Positions 1 through 8,296 of a stretch of 15,083 bases of DNA are shown piece by piece. The DNA lies in NCBI GenBank assembly GCA_016839905.1, contig JAEOTJ010000208.1, positions 1 to 15,083 of the forward strand, in the 5' to 3' direction. How positions within the stretch are numbered: the stretch's first letter is position 1; every line of letters begins with the position of its first letter. Position numbers and translations under genes: made by a program. Source of the DNA: Promethearchaeota archaeon. Its GTDB lineage: Archaea; Asgardarchaeota; Lokiarchaeia; Sigynarchaeales; SOKP01. The notes under the pieces were generated by a model, which worked only from the letters and a program-made list of their open reading frames with translations, did not search any database and was not told where the DNA came from.

Positions 1-186
1 AATTTTGTTTCATTCATAAAATAGAATAGTTAGACAAAAGAAATCGAGGATGAAATAATGTCGGAAAAAAGTATTTAAGAATTTAAATTAAATTTTAAGA
101 AGAATCAATAACTTATAAACTCAAGAAATTTTAATAAATGCAACATAACAAGACTGATAAATATTTGGCGTTCCATTGAAAAACTA
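1..186. other. AT-rich leading stretch without a gene
   Basis: No coding frame of useful length or RNA gene is visible here. Short Met-initiated frames, such as the one starting at 58, end within a few codons. The stretch is probably intergenic DNA ahead of the first winged-helix gene. Confidence 0.5.
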
Positions 187-226
187 AAAAATATATTAGT
201 TTAAAAATGTTGATTTTGAAGGAGTA
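187..226 (+). promoter_or_regulatory. Promoter and leader of first winged-helix gene, conserved with its paralogue
   Basis: An AT-rich TATA-like block (AAAAATATATTAG, from 187) lies about 30 bases before the ATG at 227. A GGAG Shine-Dalgarno sits at 221-224. Almost the same sequence occurs on the other strand ahead of the paralogous regulator (7228-7269), with small indels but the same AAAAATATATYAGTT core and the same GAAGGA near the start. Conservation of non-coding DNA between diverged paralogues suggests a retained promoter or operator, possibly for autoregulation (inference). Confidence 0.45.
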
Positions 227-520
227 ATGATACTTGAATCGGTTATGATCTTGAATAAAGAATCGCGGATATTGTTTTTTCTGAGAAAGCACCAAAAAGA
301 TGGGGCGGTGTATTTCAAGGACTTGGTTCGGCTTGTTGGACTATCGAAGGGATGGATGACCTCCATATTGAACGAGCTAGGGGAGAATGGGCTGATAACC
401 TCTTCAATGGAAGGGAAAAGAAAGAAATATATGATAACCGAAAAGGGTTTAATGGGCGTCATCAACGCCTTGGAGGTTGTGCTAAATGAAAGGGAAATAA
501 GTAAGATTAACTTAAAATAA
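227..520 (+). CDS. Winged-helix DNA-binding regulator (MarR/PadR-like), copy 1
   Basis: This 97-residue protein is built almost entirely of one winged helix-turn-helix. Residues about 10-25 form helix 1, about 28-60 contain the HTH with recognition helix LSKGWMTSILNEL, and the basic wing EGKRKKYMIT is followed by a C-terminal helix that could dimerise. Small stand-alone proteins of this fold are usually archaeal transcription regulators; no ligand domain is visible. The ATG at 227 is preceded by GGAG, and its N-terminus aligns with the paralogue at 6935-7225 (64 of 90 aligned residues identical, by my count). The gene points into the surface-protein block, starting 111 bases before the next gene, which makes it a likely local regulator (inference). 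The exact subfamily cannot be fixed by eye. Confidence 0.8.
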   Translation: MILESVMILNKESRILFFLRKHQKDGAVYFKDLVRLVGLSKGWMTSILNELGENGLITSSMEGKRKKYMITEKGLMGVINALEVVLNEREISKINLK

Positions 521-526
521 ATAAGA

Positions 527-533
527 TTTTTTT
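527..533 (+). terminator. Oligo-T tract after winged-helix gene
   Basis: Seven consecutive T residues start six bases past the TAA stop. Archaeal RNA polymerase commonly terminates at such T tracts without a hairpin. This would separate the regulator transcript from the surface gene that follows. Confidence 0.4.
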
Positions 534-576
534 CAACAAGGGTTAAAATATGACCTTAGATGGGAATAAAAAACAA

Positions 577-588
577 CTTTTAAATAAA
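577..588 (+). promoter_or_regulatory. TATA-like box of the propeller gene
   Basis: CTTTTAAATAAA lies about 50 bases before the ATG at 632, which would give a leader of roughly 25-30 bases. A purine-rich AAAGGG at 619-624 fits a Shine-Dalgarno in that leader. The assignment rests on sequence resemblance alone. Confidence 0.35.
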
Positions 589-631
589 CATGACTCTTAA
601 TATTTAATAATTAAACTCAAAGGGAAAAGAA

Positions 632-2371
632 ATGAAAAAGCAAAAAAAGGGATTGATTTTTATTTTTATAGTCGCGCTCTATTCGAGCATTTTTGCTTCA
701 ATTTCTACGAATTCAGAGAAAGCTCCTATTGTAAAGCATAAACCTTTAGATATAAGAACGGCAGCTACAAAAGGTTATGAGTCAGAAATATACATTACTT
801 GGGGTGGTGCTAATTATGATAGTGGAACCGATATTATTTTAGATGGTTCGGGAAACATTTATATTACAGGATATACTTGTAGTTTTGGTGCGGGGGATCG
901 TGATGCATTTATTGCAAAATATGACAGTTCAGGTAATTTGTTATGGGATGAAATTTGGGGGAATAACGATTTTGATTCTGGGCATGGTATTGCATTAGAT
1001 GGTTCGGGAAATGTATATATTACTGGAGATAATTCAACCGCGTATGGAGATTCGAATGTTTTCATTGCAAAATATGATACTTTAGGAAATTTCCTAAAGA
1101 ACATCACTTGGGGCGGAAGCCATCTTGATTATTGTTATGATATTGTTTTAGATGTTTCGGAAAACATATATATTACAGGAGGGACTAGAAGCTTTGGTGC
1201 GGGAGGTGAGGATGCTTTCATCGCAAAATATGACAGTTCAGAGAATTTATTATGGAATGAAACTTGGGGAGGTAGTAATGATGATACGGGTTTAGGTATT
1301 GCTTTAGATGGTGCAGGAAATATTTATATTACAGGACGCACTTATAGTTTTGGTGGGGGATATTGTGATGCGTTCATTGCAAAATATGATGGTTCGGGAA
1401 ATTACTTAATGAATATGACTTGGGGTGGCACGAATAATGATGAGGGAAAAAGCATTGTGGTTGATGGTTTAGGAAACATATATATCACGGGAGATGCTGA
1501 AAAAGTCGGTTTAGGTCATTCTTATGCATTTATTTTAAAATATGATAGTTCTGGAGATTTGTTATGGGATTATAAAGATGAGAATCTTTTCGATGGTGGA
1601 CAAGGAATTGCATTACACGGTTCAGATATATATATCACCACAAGGATTGCTAATATTGGAGCAGGACGAGATGATGTTTTTGTTGGAAAATATGATAGTT
1701 CAGGAAATTATGTAAGAGGCATTACATGGGGTGGCACGGATACTGATGTGGGAAAAAGTATTGTGGTTGATGGTTTAGGAAATGTATTTATCACGGGGCG
1801 AACTGAAAACTTTGGTGCAGTAAATTTTAATGCCATCATCGTAAAAAATCCTTCTAATATAATTTACCCGAGCAATGATGATACCCAAGAGTCAAATCCT
1901 AACCTTGATTTAATCCTTCTAATTGGTCTATTAATCATTATTTCAGTCAGTGCTATGATTTCTTTAACACTGTTTTTGAAAAAAAGAAGTCAATCCATTT
2001 TATGGTACAAGATGAAAAAAAAACAAAGAAAAAAGACTAAAAGTCCTGTAAAAAAGCCTTATTATTATAAAAATGCTGCTATAATGAATAATAGATACCG
2101 CTTACATGAAGGCCAACCCTTTTTTCCCCAAATAAGTTTAAATATAGGCGTTTATTGTGGCTCTTGTGAAACTCAACACTCAATTTCAAGAAAACAATTT
2201 GATCGGTTCATTTGTAGTAAATGTGGGAATAAATCATTTAATATAGGGTATTTTTGTAGAAAATGTAACTGGATTTATCCCCTTTCCGTGAAGGAATTTA
2301 TTGAACTTAAAGAGCCTGAAAATCTAAATTGTTCTAAATGTGATAGCATGAGGGAGTTATTAAAACTATGA
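632..2371 (+). CDS. Exported seven-bladed SBBP-type beta-propeller, membrane-anchored, with cytoplasmic zinc ribbons
   Basis: The protein has 579 residues. It has a lysine-rich start and a hydrophobic stretch (about 8-25) that looks like a signal peptide. Seven units of about 50 residues follow, each with the pattern WGG..D.G..I.LD..GNIYITG...FIAKYD; this is the SBBP beta-propeller repeat, and seven copies fit a closed propeller. Blade 6 lacks the WGG. A transmembrane helix spans about 427-449 and is followed by a very basic segment (450-475), so the rest should be cytoplasmic. That tail carries four CxxC pairs (C509/C512, C528/C531, C542/C545, C567/C570), which can form two zinc ribbons. The layout suggests an outward-facing binding or adhesion domain connected to an inward zinc module, perhaps for signalling (inference). 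The ligand is unknown. Confidence 0.85.
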   Translation: MKKQKKGLIFIFIVALYSSIFASISTNSEKAPIVKHKPLDIRTAATKGYESEIYITWGGANYDSGTDIILDGSGNIYITGYTCSFGAGDRDAFIAKYDSSGNLLWDEIWGNNDFDSGHGIALDGSGNVYITGDNSTAYGDSNVFIAKYDTLGNFLKNITWGGSHLDYCYDIVLDVSENIYITGGTRSFGAGGEDAFIAKYDSSENLLWNETWGGSNDDTGLGIALDGAGNIYITGRTYSFGGGYCDAFIAKYDGSGNYLMNMTWGGTNNDEGKSIVVDGLGNIYITGDAEKVGLGHSYAFILKYDSSGDLLWDYKDENLFDGGQGIALHGSDIYITTRIANIGAGRDDVFVGKYDSSGNYVRGITWGGTDTDVGKSIVVDGLGNVFITGRTENFGAVNFNAIIVKNPSNIIYPSNDDTQESNPNLDLILLIGLLIIISVSAMISLTLFLKKRSQSILWYKMKKKQRKKTKSPVKKPYYYKNAAIMNNRYRLHEGQPFFPQISLNIGVYCGSCETQHSISRKQFDRFICSKCGNKSFNIGYFCRKCNWIYPLSVKEFIELKEPENLNCSKCDSMRELLKL

Positions 2372-2483
2372 GAAGATTCTTTCTTTTATTCTTCTTAAAT
2401 CCTAAAACATCATTTAAATTTCAATAAATTTATTAATTTACATAAAGAATATAACTTAGTTTAACAAAAAAAGATGAGATTCT

Positions 2484-5400
2484 ATGAATAGAAAAATCAT
2501 TATTATGTTGTCTTTATTTATGGGAGGATTATTTTTTAACCTCATTTCGCTTGATTTAATGGAGCTCGATGGATCAAAAGTCGATTCTGTAAGGGAAGAT
2601 TCAATTTTGAATCAAAGGATTTTGGATTTAAAAGATTCAGGCTATTGGAACCTCACGGGTTCTCCTATTCTGATAGATGACACGGATCCTGCGAATAGCT
2701 GGAGCAAAGCTGCCGCTACTGAACCTTGGTGCAATGGAACGGGAACGTGGGATGATCCTTACGTGATTGAAAATGTGACAATGAGCGGTTCGGGCTCTGG
2801 TAAGGGCATAGAAATAAAACACTCCAATAATTCCTATTTTATCATTAGAAACTGTTCTGTTGATAATTTTCAGTATGGCATCAAGTTATATAATGCAAGC
2901 AATGGATTATTAATAGATAATAATTGCTCAAAAAATACATTTTGTGGCTTTTATTTAGAAAAAATTATGAATTGTAGTCTTAAAGGAAATATTGCTAATT
3001 TAAATGGCGGTGAGGCAGAGAATTACGGAATAGGAACATTTTTAGACGATAGTTCTTTTAATTTCATTTCTGAGAACATATTTTCAAAAAATGTCGGTAT
3101 CGCTGAAGCATTGGGATTATTTTTGATCGGTAATAATAATACAATTTTTAATAATACCCTTAGTGAAAATAGAGGCATTGGACAAGGTATTTTTTTAGGG
3201 AGAGGCTGGGGAATAAGAATGGGCTCTTCAAATAATTTTAACATTTCTAAAAATATGTTGTATAATAACTCTTATTGTGCTATAGAGATTTCTGAAGGTG
3301 AAAATGGCACATTATCGGAAAACATTATGAATGGGAGCGGAATAAACTTATATGAACCTTCTTTAAACACATATATTATTGAAGAAAATAATTTAGTAAA
3401 TGATAAACCCGTGCTTTTTTATATGAATCTATCAGGTCTCGTTTCCGATAATTTCTCAAACGCAGGACAGATTATCTTGAAGAATTGTAATGACTCGCTC
3501 ATATCTGGATTAAATATTTCATTTGCGACTGTAGGTCTATATGTAGAAGATGTTTATAACATAACAATTAAGGATTCTTTAATCTCAGATAATGCAGATT
3601 GTGGAATTACCTTATTTGGTAAAAATAATACCCTCATTAATAATATAATGATAAACAATGCTTATGGAATGAGACTATATAACAATGATAATTGGATTAT
3701 TAATAATACCATATCTTTAAGTATTTTTTCTGGATTATATATAGAAGATAACAACACACACGTTATCAATAATACAATTTCCAGCAGTAGACAAATGGGA
3801 GTGAGCTTGCGAATAACATCAAGCAATAACACGGTTTATAATAATGTCATTTCTTTCAATGGTATTCATGGAATTGAAATGGGAGGGTTCAACCATACGG
3901 TCAAAAATAATACATTTAGGAATAATAAAGTAATTGCAATAAGACTACACGGGAGAAATAATACCGTCATCAACAATAACATTTCTTATAATAAAGGAGG
4001 TATCCATATAGATTTTTACAAGTATTGGGATAATGCAAATGGTAATTTGATTAAATCAAATCTAATAAGTTATAATAATGAAACAGGCATTAGGATCAAA
4101 GATTCTCATGAGTGGAATCGCATTTATCTAAACATTTTCATTGAAAACGGCCTGAATGCATTTGATAATGGCACCAATAATAGTTGGGACAATGGAACCA
4201 TTGGAAATTATTGGGACGATTATGGTGCCAGAGGAGGTATGGATGTGAATGATGACTTGATTGGAGACATTTATTATAATGTAAATGGTTCTGGAAATGC
4301 TAACGACACGATGCCGATCTGGGATGATGGCCCGGATCAGATTCCTGATGTTACTATTAACTCTCCTAAAAACAACGATGGTTTTGGGAACCAAGCTCCA
4401 ACTTTCGATGTGACCATTATAATTTCAGATTTTAACGCTTCTTGGTATACCCTTTATAATGGAAGCATTTGGTCTATTAATTATACTTTTTCTGGCTCAA
4501 CAGGCTCGATAAACCAGACGGCTTGGGACTATGCAGGCGTTGGAGTCATAACCATATTTTTTTATGCTAATAGTTCTAAAGGATATGTTGGGTTTGACAG
4601 CGTGAATGTTATTAAAGATCTTATGGACCCTACAGTGAATATTCTATCCCCGCAACCCTATGAGCTTTTTGGAAATTCTGCTCCCGCTTTTATTGTAGAA
4701 ATAAACGATACTAATCTTGATGAAATGTGGTACGAGCTTCCGGGAGGTATTAATAGGACTTTTTTAATGAATGAAACTTTCAATGGTGGAGAATGGGGCA
4801 CGTTACCAAATGGTACTGTAACAATTTGGTTTTACGCAAATGATTCTGCGGGAAATGAGGCTTCTGACTCTGTCGAGGTGAGAATTGACGTACTTGCTCC
4901 TAATATAATTATCAATACTCCTAACAACTTATCATTTTGGTCAGATCGCTTATCAATCAATGTTTCCGTCTTTGATCCTAATAATGATTCCATTTGGGTC
5001 GTGATTAAGGGAGCCATCATACCACTTGTGAATAATATAGATGTGATCTTAAGCGGTGTTTTTTGGAGTGGGCTTGATGATGGTCCCATTCAATTATTTT
5101 TCCGTGCTAACGATACATTAGGAAATTTAAACGACACTTACTTGATAATCATTAATAAAGACACCTTAGCTCCCGAAATTGATATCAATTCGCCTTCCGA
5201 TAATCAACTTGCAATCGAGGATCCTCCGAGTTTTGTCATAGAAATTAATGAAGCTAACTTGCATTCAATGTGGTATTCTCTCAACGGGGGGGAAAATCAT
5301 ACTTTTGTCTCAAACAGCACCATCAATCAAACCGCGTGGCTAACTTTATGGACCTCTCTCTCGGATGGAGATCTCATCAACATCACGTTCTACGCAAACG

Positions 5401-5651
5401 ACTCTTTAGGGCATCTTGGAGTTAATTCAGTTTTAGTGAAGGTTTATAAACCCGTAGAATCCGATGGCGATGGTGGCGGTGATGATGAGTTTGATTTGAT
5501 CGAATTCCTCACTTCCCCGGGAGGTTTGATAATGATAGGAAGCGTGGCAGGGGGATCTGCTGCCGTGATTGCCATAATGTTCAAGAAAAAGAAAGGGTAC
5601 AAGTCTTCCGAGAAAGCAAAGCAAGAAATTGAAAGATTATATGGAATTTAA
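2484..5651 (+). CDS. Secreted parallel beta-helix protein with four Ig-like domains and C-terminal membrane anchor
   Basis: The protein has 1055 residues. A signal peptide lies at about 4-24. A conserved entry module follows (about 52-95: GYWNLTGSPILIDD, then WCNGTGTWDDPYVIEN). About 100-600 is a long right-handed parallel beta-helix with PbH1/NosD-type rungs rich in NNT and N.I..N. Four repeats of about 90 residues follow, starting near 620, 712, 803 and 894. Three of them open with an INSP, ILSP or INTP motif and several contain MWY; they resemble archaeal Ig-like or cadherin-like repeats. An acidic glycine linker precedes the transmembrane helix (1013-1033) and a basic cytoplasmic tail. 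Many NxS/T sites fit an N-glycosylated surface protein. No catalytic motif was seen. It shares the entry module with the next gene, so the two are paralogues or interacting surface components (inference). Confidence 0.85.
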   Translation: MNRKIIIMLSLFMGGLFFNLISLDLMELDGSKVDSVREDSILNQRILDLKDSGYWNLTGSPILIDDTDPANSWSKAAATEPWCNGTGTWDDPYVIENVTMSGSGSGKGIEIKHSNNSYFIIRNCSVDNFQYGIKLYNASNGLLIDNNCSKNTFCGFYLEKIMNCSLKGNIANLNGGEAENYGIGTFLDDSSFNFISENIFSKNVGIAEALGLFLIGNNNTIFNNTLSENRGIGQGIFLGRGWGIRMGSSNNFNISKNMLYNNSYCAIEISEGENGTLSENIMNGSGINLYEPSLNTYIIEENNLVNDKPVLFYMNLSGLVSDNFSNAGQIILKNCNDSLISGLNISFATVGLYVEDVYNITIKDSLISDNADCGITLFGKNNTLINNIMINNAYGMRLYNNDNWIINNTISLSIFSGLYIEDNNTHVINNTISSSRQMGVSLRITSSNNTVYNNVISFNGIHGIEMGGFNHTVKNNTFRNNKVIAIRLHGRNNTVINNNISYNKGGIHIDFYKYWDNANGNLIKSNLISYNNETGIRIKDSHEWNRIYLNIFIENGLNAFDNGTNNSWDNGTIGNYWDDYGARGGMDVNDDLIGDIYYNVNGSGNANDTMPIWDDGPDQIPDVTINSPKNNDGFGNQAPTFDVTIIISDFNASWYTLYNGSIWSINYTFSGSTGSINQTAWDYAGVGVITIFFYANSSKGYVGFDSVNVIKDLMDPTVNILSPQPYELFGNSAPAFIVEINDTNLDEMWYELPGGINRTFLMNETFNGGEWGTLPNGTVTIWFYANDSAGNEASDSVEVRIDVLAPNIIINTPNNLSFWSDRLSINVSVFDPNNDSIWVVIKGAIIPLVNNIDVILSGVFWSGLDDGPIQLFFRANDTLGNLNDTYLIIINKDTLAPEIDINSPSDNQLAIEDPPSFVIEINEANLHSMWYSLNGGENHTFVSNSTINQTAWLTLWTSLSDGDLINITFYANDSLGHLGVNSVLVKVYKPVESDGDGGGDDEFDLIEFLTSPGGLIMIGSVAGGSAAVIAIMFKKKKGYKSSEKAKQEIERLYGI

Positions 5652-5660
5652 ATAATAAAA

Positions 5661-5693
5661 TGAGTGAAACATTGTTTATTAAGGTTAAAAGAA
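5661..5693 (+). repeat. 33-bp intergenic repeat, copy 1 (probable promoter of next gene)
   Basis: The 33 bases starting TGAGTGAAAC match 10312-10344 at 30 of 33 positions, in the same orientation. The copy sits between two surface genes. Its TTTATTAA part is about 28 bases before the TTG start at 5706, so it may act as a promoter. Sharing with an unrelated gene end at 10312 suggests a dispersed element or a duplicated promoter. Confidence 0.6.
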
Positions 5694-5705
5694 GGTACCA
5701 AGTAA

Positions 5706-6914
5706 TTGACAAATAAAAAGTTATCGTGGATTTTCGGGTTCATTGTATTGAGCGTTTTCCTAAGCGTGTTTTCCAACTCGAGTGAGGTAAAGATGACCGG
5801 AGGGGATGCTCGCGATGGAGCACCTCAAATCAAGGCAAGAAATGAAAAAAAAATAAAAAGTGCAGAATATTGGGAATTAGACGGCATACAAATCAACGAT
5901 TTTGGTGCTGGAGATTACACTTGGGAAGGGGCTGCTGCTGAGGATTGGTGTAGCGGAGCAGGAACTTGGGGCGATCCTTATAAAATTGAAAACGTCACAT
6001 TTGACGGTAAGGGTACATCTGCCCCCCTAAGAATTCTTAACTCCAAGACATATTACATCATTAGAAATTGCACGCTCTATAATTCTGCATATGCAAGTAA
6101 TTATCCTATTGGAGGAATTGCCTTGTATAATGTTTCAAACGGGAAGATTATTGAAAATGAATGCATGTTTAATGAGCAACATGGTATCAGTATAATAGAT
6201 GGGAGCAATAACAACACGATAGAGAGGAATAATGCAAGCTATAACGATCGTGATGGAATTTACATTAGAAAAAGCATTAACTGCACGGTAAAAAATAATA
6301 ACTTAACTCATAATGATATTGGCGTTTTTGCAACTGTGGGCAATGATACGGTTATTGAAAATAATGTGATAAATAGTAATGAGCATTATGGAATTGGTTT
6401 TACTTCTTCGGTTAAGGTTAATGCATTAAAAAATAATCTGAGTAATAATAATATTGGAATCTACCTTTATAATTCTAATAATAGCACTATAATGGACAAT
6501 AAACTGAGCCATAACAAGTATCTTGGAATTATCATGTCCTTCTCTGATAACAACATTATCAAGAAAAACAACCTTTATAATAACACAGACTTTGGAATGG
6601 AGCTTATTGGTTGCGACTACAATCTCATTGAAGAAAACACCATTACAGATAACGAATGTGCCATTGATTTAGACGGGTCGAATTATAATACCGTCATTAA
6701 TAACATCATACTCCGTAATACAAGATGCATCGTGGAATATGATTGTATTGGAAATACCATCACGGGGAATACATGCGGAAATCATGAAAAAGAAGAAGAA
6801 AGCGCACCCTCGGATGACTTAGATACCCTCATCCTTCTGGGGCTGGCAATTGCGGGAGGCTCAATATTGATAATCTCAATTGGGTATTTCGTCAAACACG
6901 ACAAGAGAAGATGA
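5706..6914 (+). CDS. Secreted parallel beta-helix (NosD-like) membrane-anchored protein
   Basis: The protein has 402 residues and starts on TTG. I chose this start because the next Met (about residue 30) would remove the obvious signal peptide (about 5-23: LSWIFGFIVLSVFLS). After the signal comes the same entry module as in the preceding protein (YWELDGI..., then WCSGAGTWGDPYKIEN). Parallel beta-helix rungs with repeated NN.I..N motifs run from about 100 to 355. A charged linker and one transmembrane helix (about 375-396) precede a short KHDKRR tail, which places the helix domain outside the cell. NosD-like helices bind or process carbohydrates in some families, but no active site is recognisable here. 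It is 55 bases downstream of its larger relative and may share its transcript or use the repeat at 5661 as a promoter. Confidence 0.85.
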   Translation: MTNKKLSWIFGFIVLSVFLSVFSNSSEVKMTGGDARDGAPQIKARNEKKIKSAEYWELDGIQINDFGAGDYTWEGAAAEDWCSGAGTWGDPYKIENVTFDGKGTSAPLRILNSKTYYIIRNCTLYNSAYASNYPIGGIALYNVSNGKIIENECMFNEQHGISIIDGSNNNTIERNNASYNDRDGIYIRKSINCTVKNNNLTHNDIGVFATVGNDTVIENNVINSNEHYGIGFTSSVKVNALKNNLSNNNIGIYLYNSNNSTIMDNKLSHNKYLGIIMSFSDNNIIKKNNLYNNTDFGMELIGCDYNLIEENTITDNECAIDLDGSNYNTVINNIILRNTRCIVEYDCIGNTITGNTCGNHEKEEESAPSDDLDTLILLGLAIAGGSILIISIGYFVKHDKRR

Positions 6915-6934
6915 AAAGCTTAACTAAATTTCTT

Positions 6935-7225
6935 TTATTTTAAATTAATCTTCCGTATTTCCTCTTCATTTAAAGCAAACTCCAAGGCGTTGATGACTTC
7001 CATTAATCCCCTTTCAGTTATCGCATATTTTTTTCTTTTTCCATCCATCGAGGATCTTATTAATCCTTCTTTTTCTAACTTGGTCAAGATGGACGACATC
7101 CAGCCTTTTGAGAGCCCTACAAGTTGGGCTAAGTCTTCAAAATGCACCTGCCCGCCCTCTTGGCGTTTTCTCAAGTAAAACAATATCAATGATTCATTGT
7201 TCAAGATCACGTGAGGTTTAAGCAT
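6935..7225 (-). CDS. Winged-helix DNA-binding regulator (MarR/PadR-like), copy 2
   Basis: This 96-residue protein is a paralogue of the regulator at 227-520. It has the same recognition helix (LVGLSKGWMSSIL), the same wing (DGKRKKYAIT) and the same ending (RKINLK). It lies on the minus strand, converging on the surface gene that ends at 6914 with only 20 bases between them, so the two transcripts must terminate in or across each other. Differences cluster in helix 1 and in the helix before the wing (TKLEKEGLI against NELGENGLI), which could change operator or partner preference (inference). The start at 7225 aligns with the copy-1 start and has an upstream GGAAGG. Its likely role is control of the surface locus or of itself. 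Confidence 0.8.
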   Translation of the reverse strand: MLKPHVILNNESLILFYLRKRQEGGQVHFEDLAQLVGLSKGWMSSILTKLEKEGLIRSSMDGKRKKYAITERGLMEVINALEFALNEEEIRKINLK

Positions 7226-7227
7226 TT

Positions 7228-7269
7228 ATCATTCCTTCCAAATTTACATTTTTTAACTGATATATTTTT
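7228..7269 (-). promoter_or_regulatory. Promoter and leader of second winged-helix gene
   Basis: Read on the minus strand, this block begins AAAAATATATCAGTT and ends in GGAAGGAATGAT. It closely follows the block at 187-231 ahead of copy 1. The AT-rich core is a plausible TATA box and GGAAGG a plausible Shine-Dalgarno. Confidence 0.45.
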
Positions 7270-7326
7270 AATCTGACATTGATTTATAAAGAAAAAAATA
7301 GAGGTGAACTGGATTAAATCATTTTT

Positions 7327-7509
7327 CTACTCTTTATCTTCAAAATCGCTCCTTAATTGTTGATATAACGCTATAGCGATCCCAAAAGGCATTGCTAAGG
7401 TTAATTTGCTCGTCTCCCTTTTTTCAGTCAATATTAATTCATAATTCTCGTCATCCTTTACAGAGTTTATCTTTTCCAAGGTTTTAATGAATATATCTTG
7501 CTGAATTTT
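7327..7509 (-). pseudogene. Open frame continuing past an in-frame TGA (3' part of an interrupted gene)
   Basis: Directly after the TGA at 7510-7512 the same minus-strand frame stays open for 60 codons up to TAG (7327-7329). The translation is charged, looks coding and ends in the hydrophobic-amphipathic stretch LAMPFGIAIALYQQL. It has no ATG or GTG of its own near the beginning; a TTG inside (LEKIN) is the first conventional start. Either the gene is broken by a nonsense mutation or assembly error, or the second part starts on an unusual codon, or TGA is read through. Other genes in this window end on TGA, so a general recoding of TGA is unlikely. Function not recognised. Confidence 0.4.
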
Positions 7510-7695
7510 TCACACTCTCCTAATATTTTTCTTAAATAGGGGATAACAGGTCTCCTTTCCTTTATCCATCATGAAATACGCATTATTAGACACGGGCATA
7601 TAATCCATTGTATCGCAAGTGCGAACAATCCCATGTACCTGGACTTTCTTTTCAAATTTTTTTATTATTTTATTATTAACCTTTATTATCATCAC
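7510..7695 (-). CDS. Small hypothetical protein, possibly the 5' part of a TGA-interrupted gene
   Basis: The frame encodes 61 residues from GTG (or the ATG directly after it). It has a basic N-terminal half (VNNKIIKKFEKKVQVHG), two cysteines (in RTCDTMDY and ETCYPLF) and no recognisable domain. Reading continues in the same frame beyond its stop for another 60 codons (7327-7509), which suggests an original protein of about 122 residues. A TATA-like run (GACTTAAATAAAAT on the minus strand) lies near 7770. It may be real on its own, but the in-frame continuation makes an interrupted gene more likely. Confidence 0.35.
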   Translation of the reverse strand: MMIIKVNNKIIKKFEKKVQVHGIVRTCDTMDYMPVSNNAYFMMDKGKETCYPLFKKNIRRV

Positions 7696-7915
7696 TTTTC
7701 ATAATTTATTACTATTGTAGGCATAGCGCACCCGAATACTACTCATACACTATATGACATTTATTTTATTTAAGTCTTTATCTTTTTTATACTAAAAATA
7801 TTAAAGAAAAAGTAAGATAATGAGTTATATATGAACTACTAGAATACCACAGAGAGGTTAAAAGACTCTTATATCTATCAAAATTTTTATTACATTAGAA
7901 ACCTATCTTTATATC

Positions 7916-8074
7916 ATGCCTGATGATTATATTACAATATCAATTCCTAAGAAATTAATAGAAAAAATCGATAATGTTATTAATTCAAAGGAATATGGAT
8001 ATACAAGCCGACCAGAGTTCGCGAAGGAGGCCATTAGAGAAAAGTTAAAATCGTTAGGGATGTTGATTGAATAA
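7916..8074 (+). CDS. Ribbon-helix-helix (CopG/NikR-like) DNA-binding protein
   Basis: The protein has only 52 residues. The first strand is YITISIPKKLIEKID, with the alternating pattern of a ribbon-helix-helix beta-strand. Helix 1 runs from KKLIEKID onward, a loop contains EYGYTSRPEF, and helix 2 is FAKEAIREKLKSL. The S-R-x-E-F turn before helix 2 is typical of archaeal RHH proteins. These dimerise and bind DNA through the paired strand; many are autoregulators or antitoxins, and no metal-binding C-terminal domain of the NikR type is present. There is no adjacent toxin on the same strand. An AT-rich TTTTTATTA about 25-30 bases upstream could be the TATA box, implying a short or absent leader. 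Confidence 0.8.
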   Translation: MPDDYITISIPKKLIEKIDNVINSKEYGYTSRPEFAKEAIREKLKSLGMLIE

Positions 8075-8172
8075 TAAATAAATATCTTAATGGTTTAATT
8101 TGTAAAAATTTGAATAGTTATATAGAGTATCTTAACTCATCAAAAACATTTTAATAACTTTTTTAGTAGGGA

Positions 8173-8268
8173 CTAATTCAGTGGTCTTAAATTTTGAAGT
8201 CCTCTTATCTCAGTTATTTCGCTATGGCTGAATTCTAATATTCCTAACTTTTTTAAAAATGCAATCAT
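8173..8268 (-). pseudogene. Leucine-rich-repeat fragment
   Basis: This frame of 31 codons reads about one and a half SDS22-type LRR units (LGILEFSHSEITEIRGL, then QNLRPL). It matches the 22-residue pattern of the intact LRR gene at 8898-9944 (L..L.LS.N.I.EI.GL..L..L). It begins 28 bases after the stop of the NYN gene, on the same strand. It is too short to fold alone, so it is probably the remnant of a second LRR gene. Its end (CACTGAATTAG) also resembles the inverted-repeat core next to the intact gene. Confidence 0.45.
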
Positions 8269-8296
8269 ACCATTTTATTTACCATCATAAAATTAT

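Noticed and set aside
780..1850. Tandem DNA repeat
   Set aside because: The periodicity comes from coding of beta-propeller blades, not from an independent DNA repeat.
2484..6914. Polysaccharide lyase or glycoside hydrolase activity for the beta-helix proteins
   Set aside because: The fold is shared with such enzymes, but no catalytic residues can be identified by eye.
7510..7512. TGA as selenocysteine codon
   Set aside because: No cysteine/selenocysteine redox motif and no SECIS-like hairpin that I could see; nonsense mutation or error is simpler. Kept only as an open test.
7702..7746. A Met frame in line with the 7695 start, separated by another TGA
   Set aside because: Only 15 codons and no coding signature; a short frame before a stop in the same phase is expected by chance.
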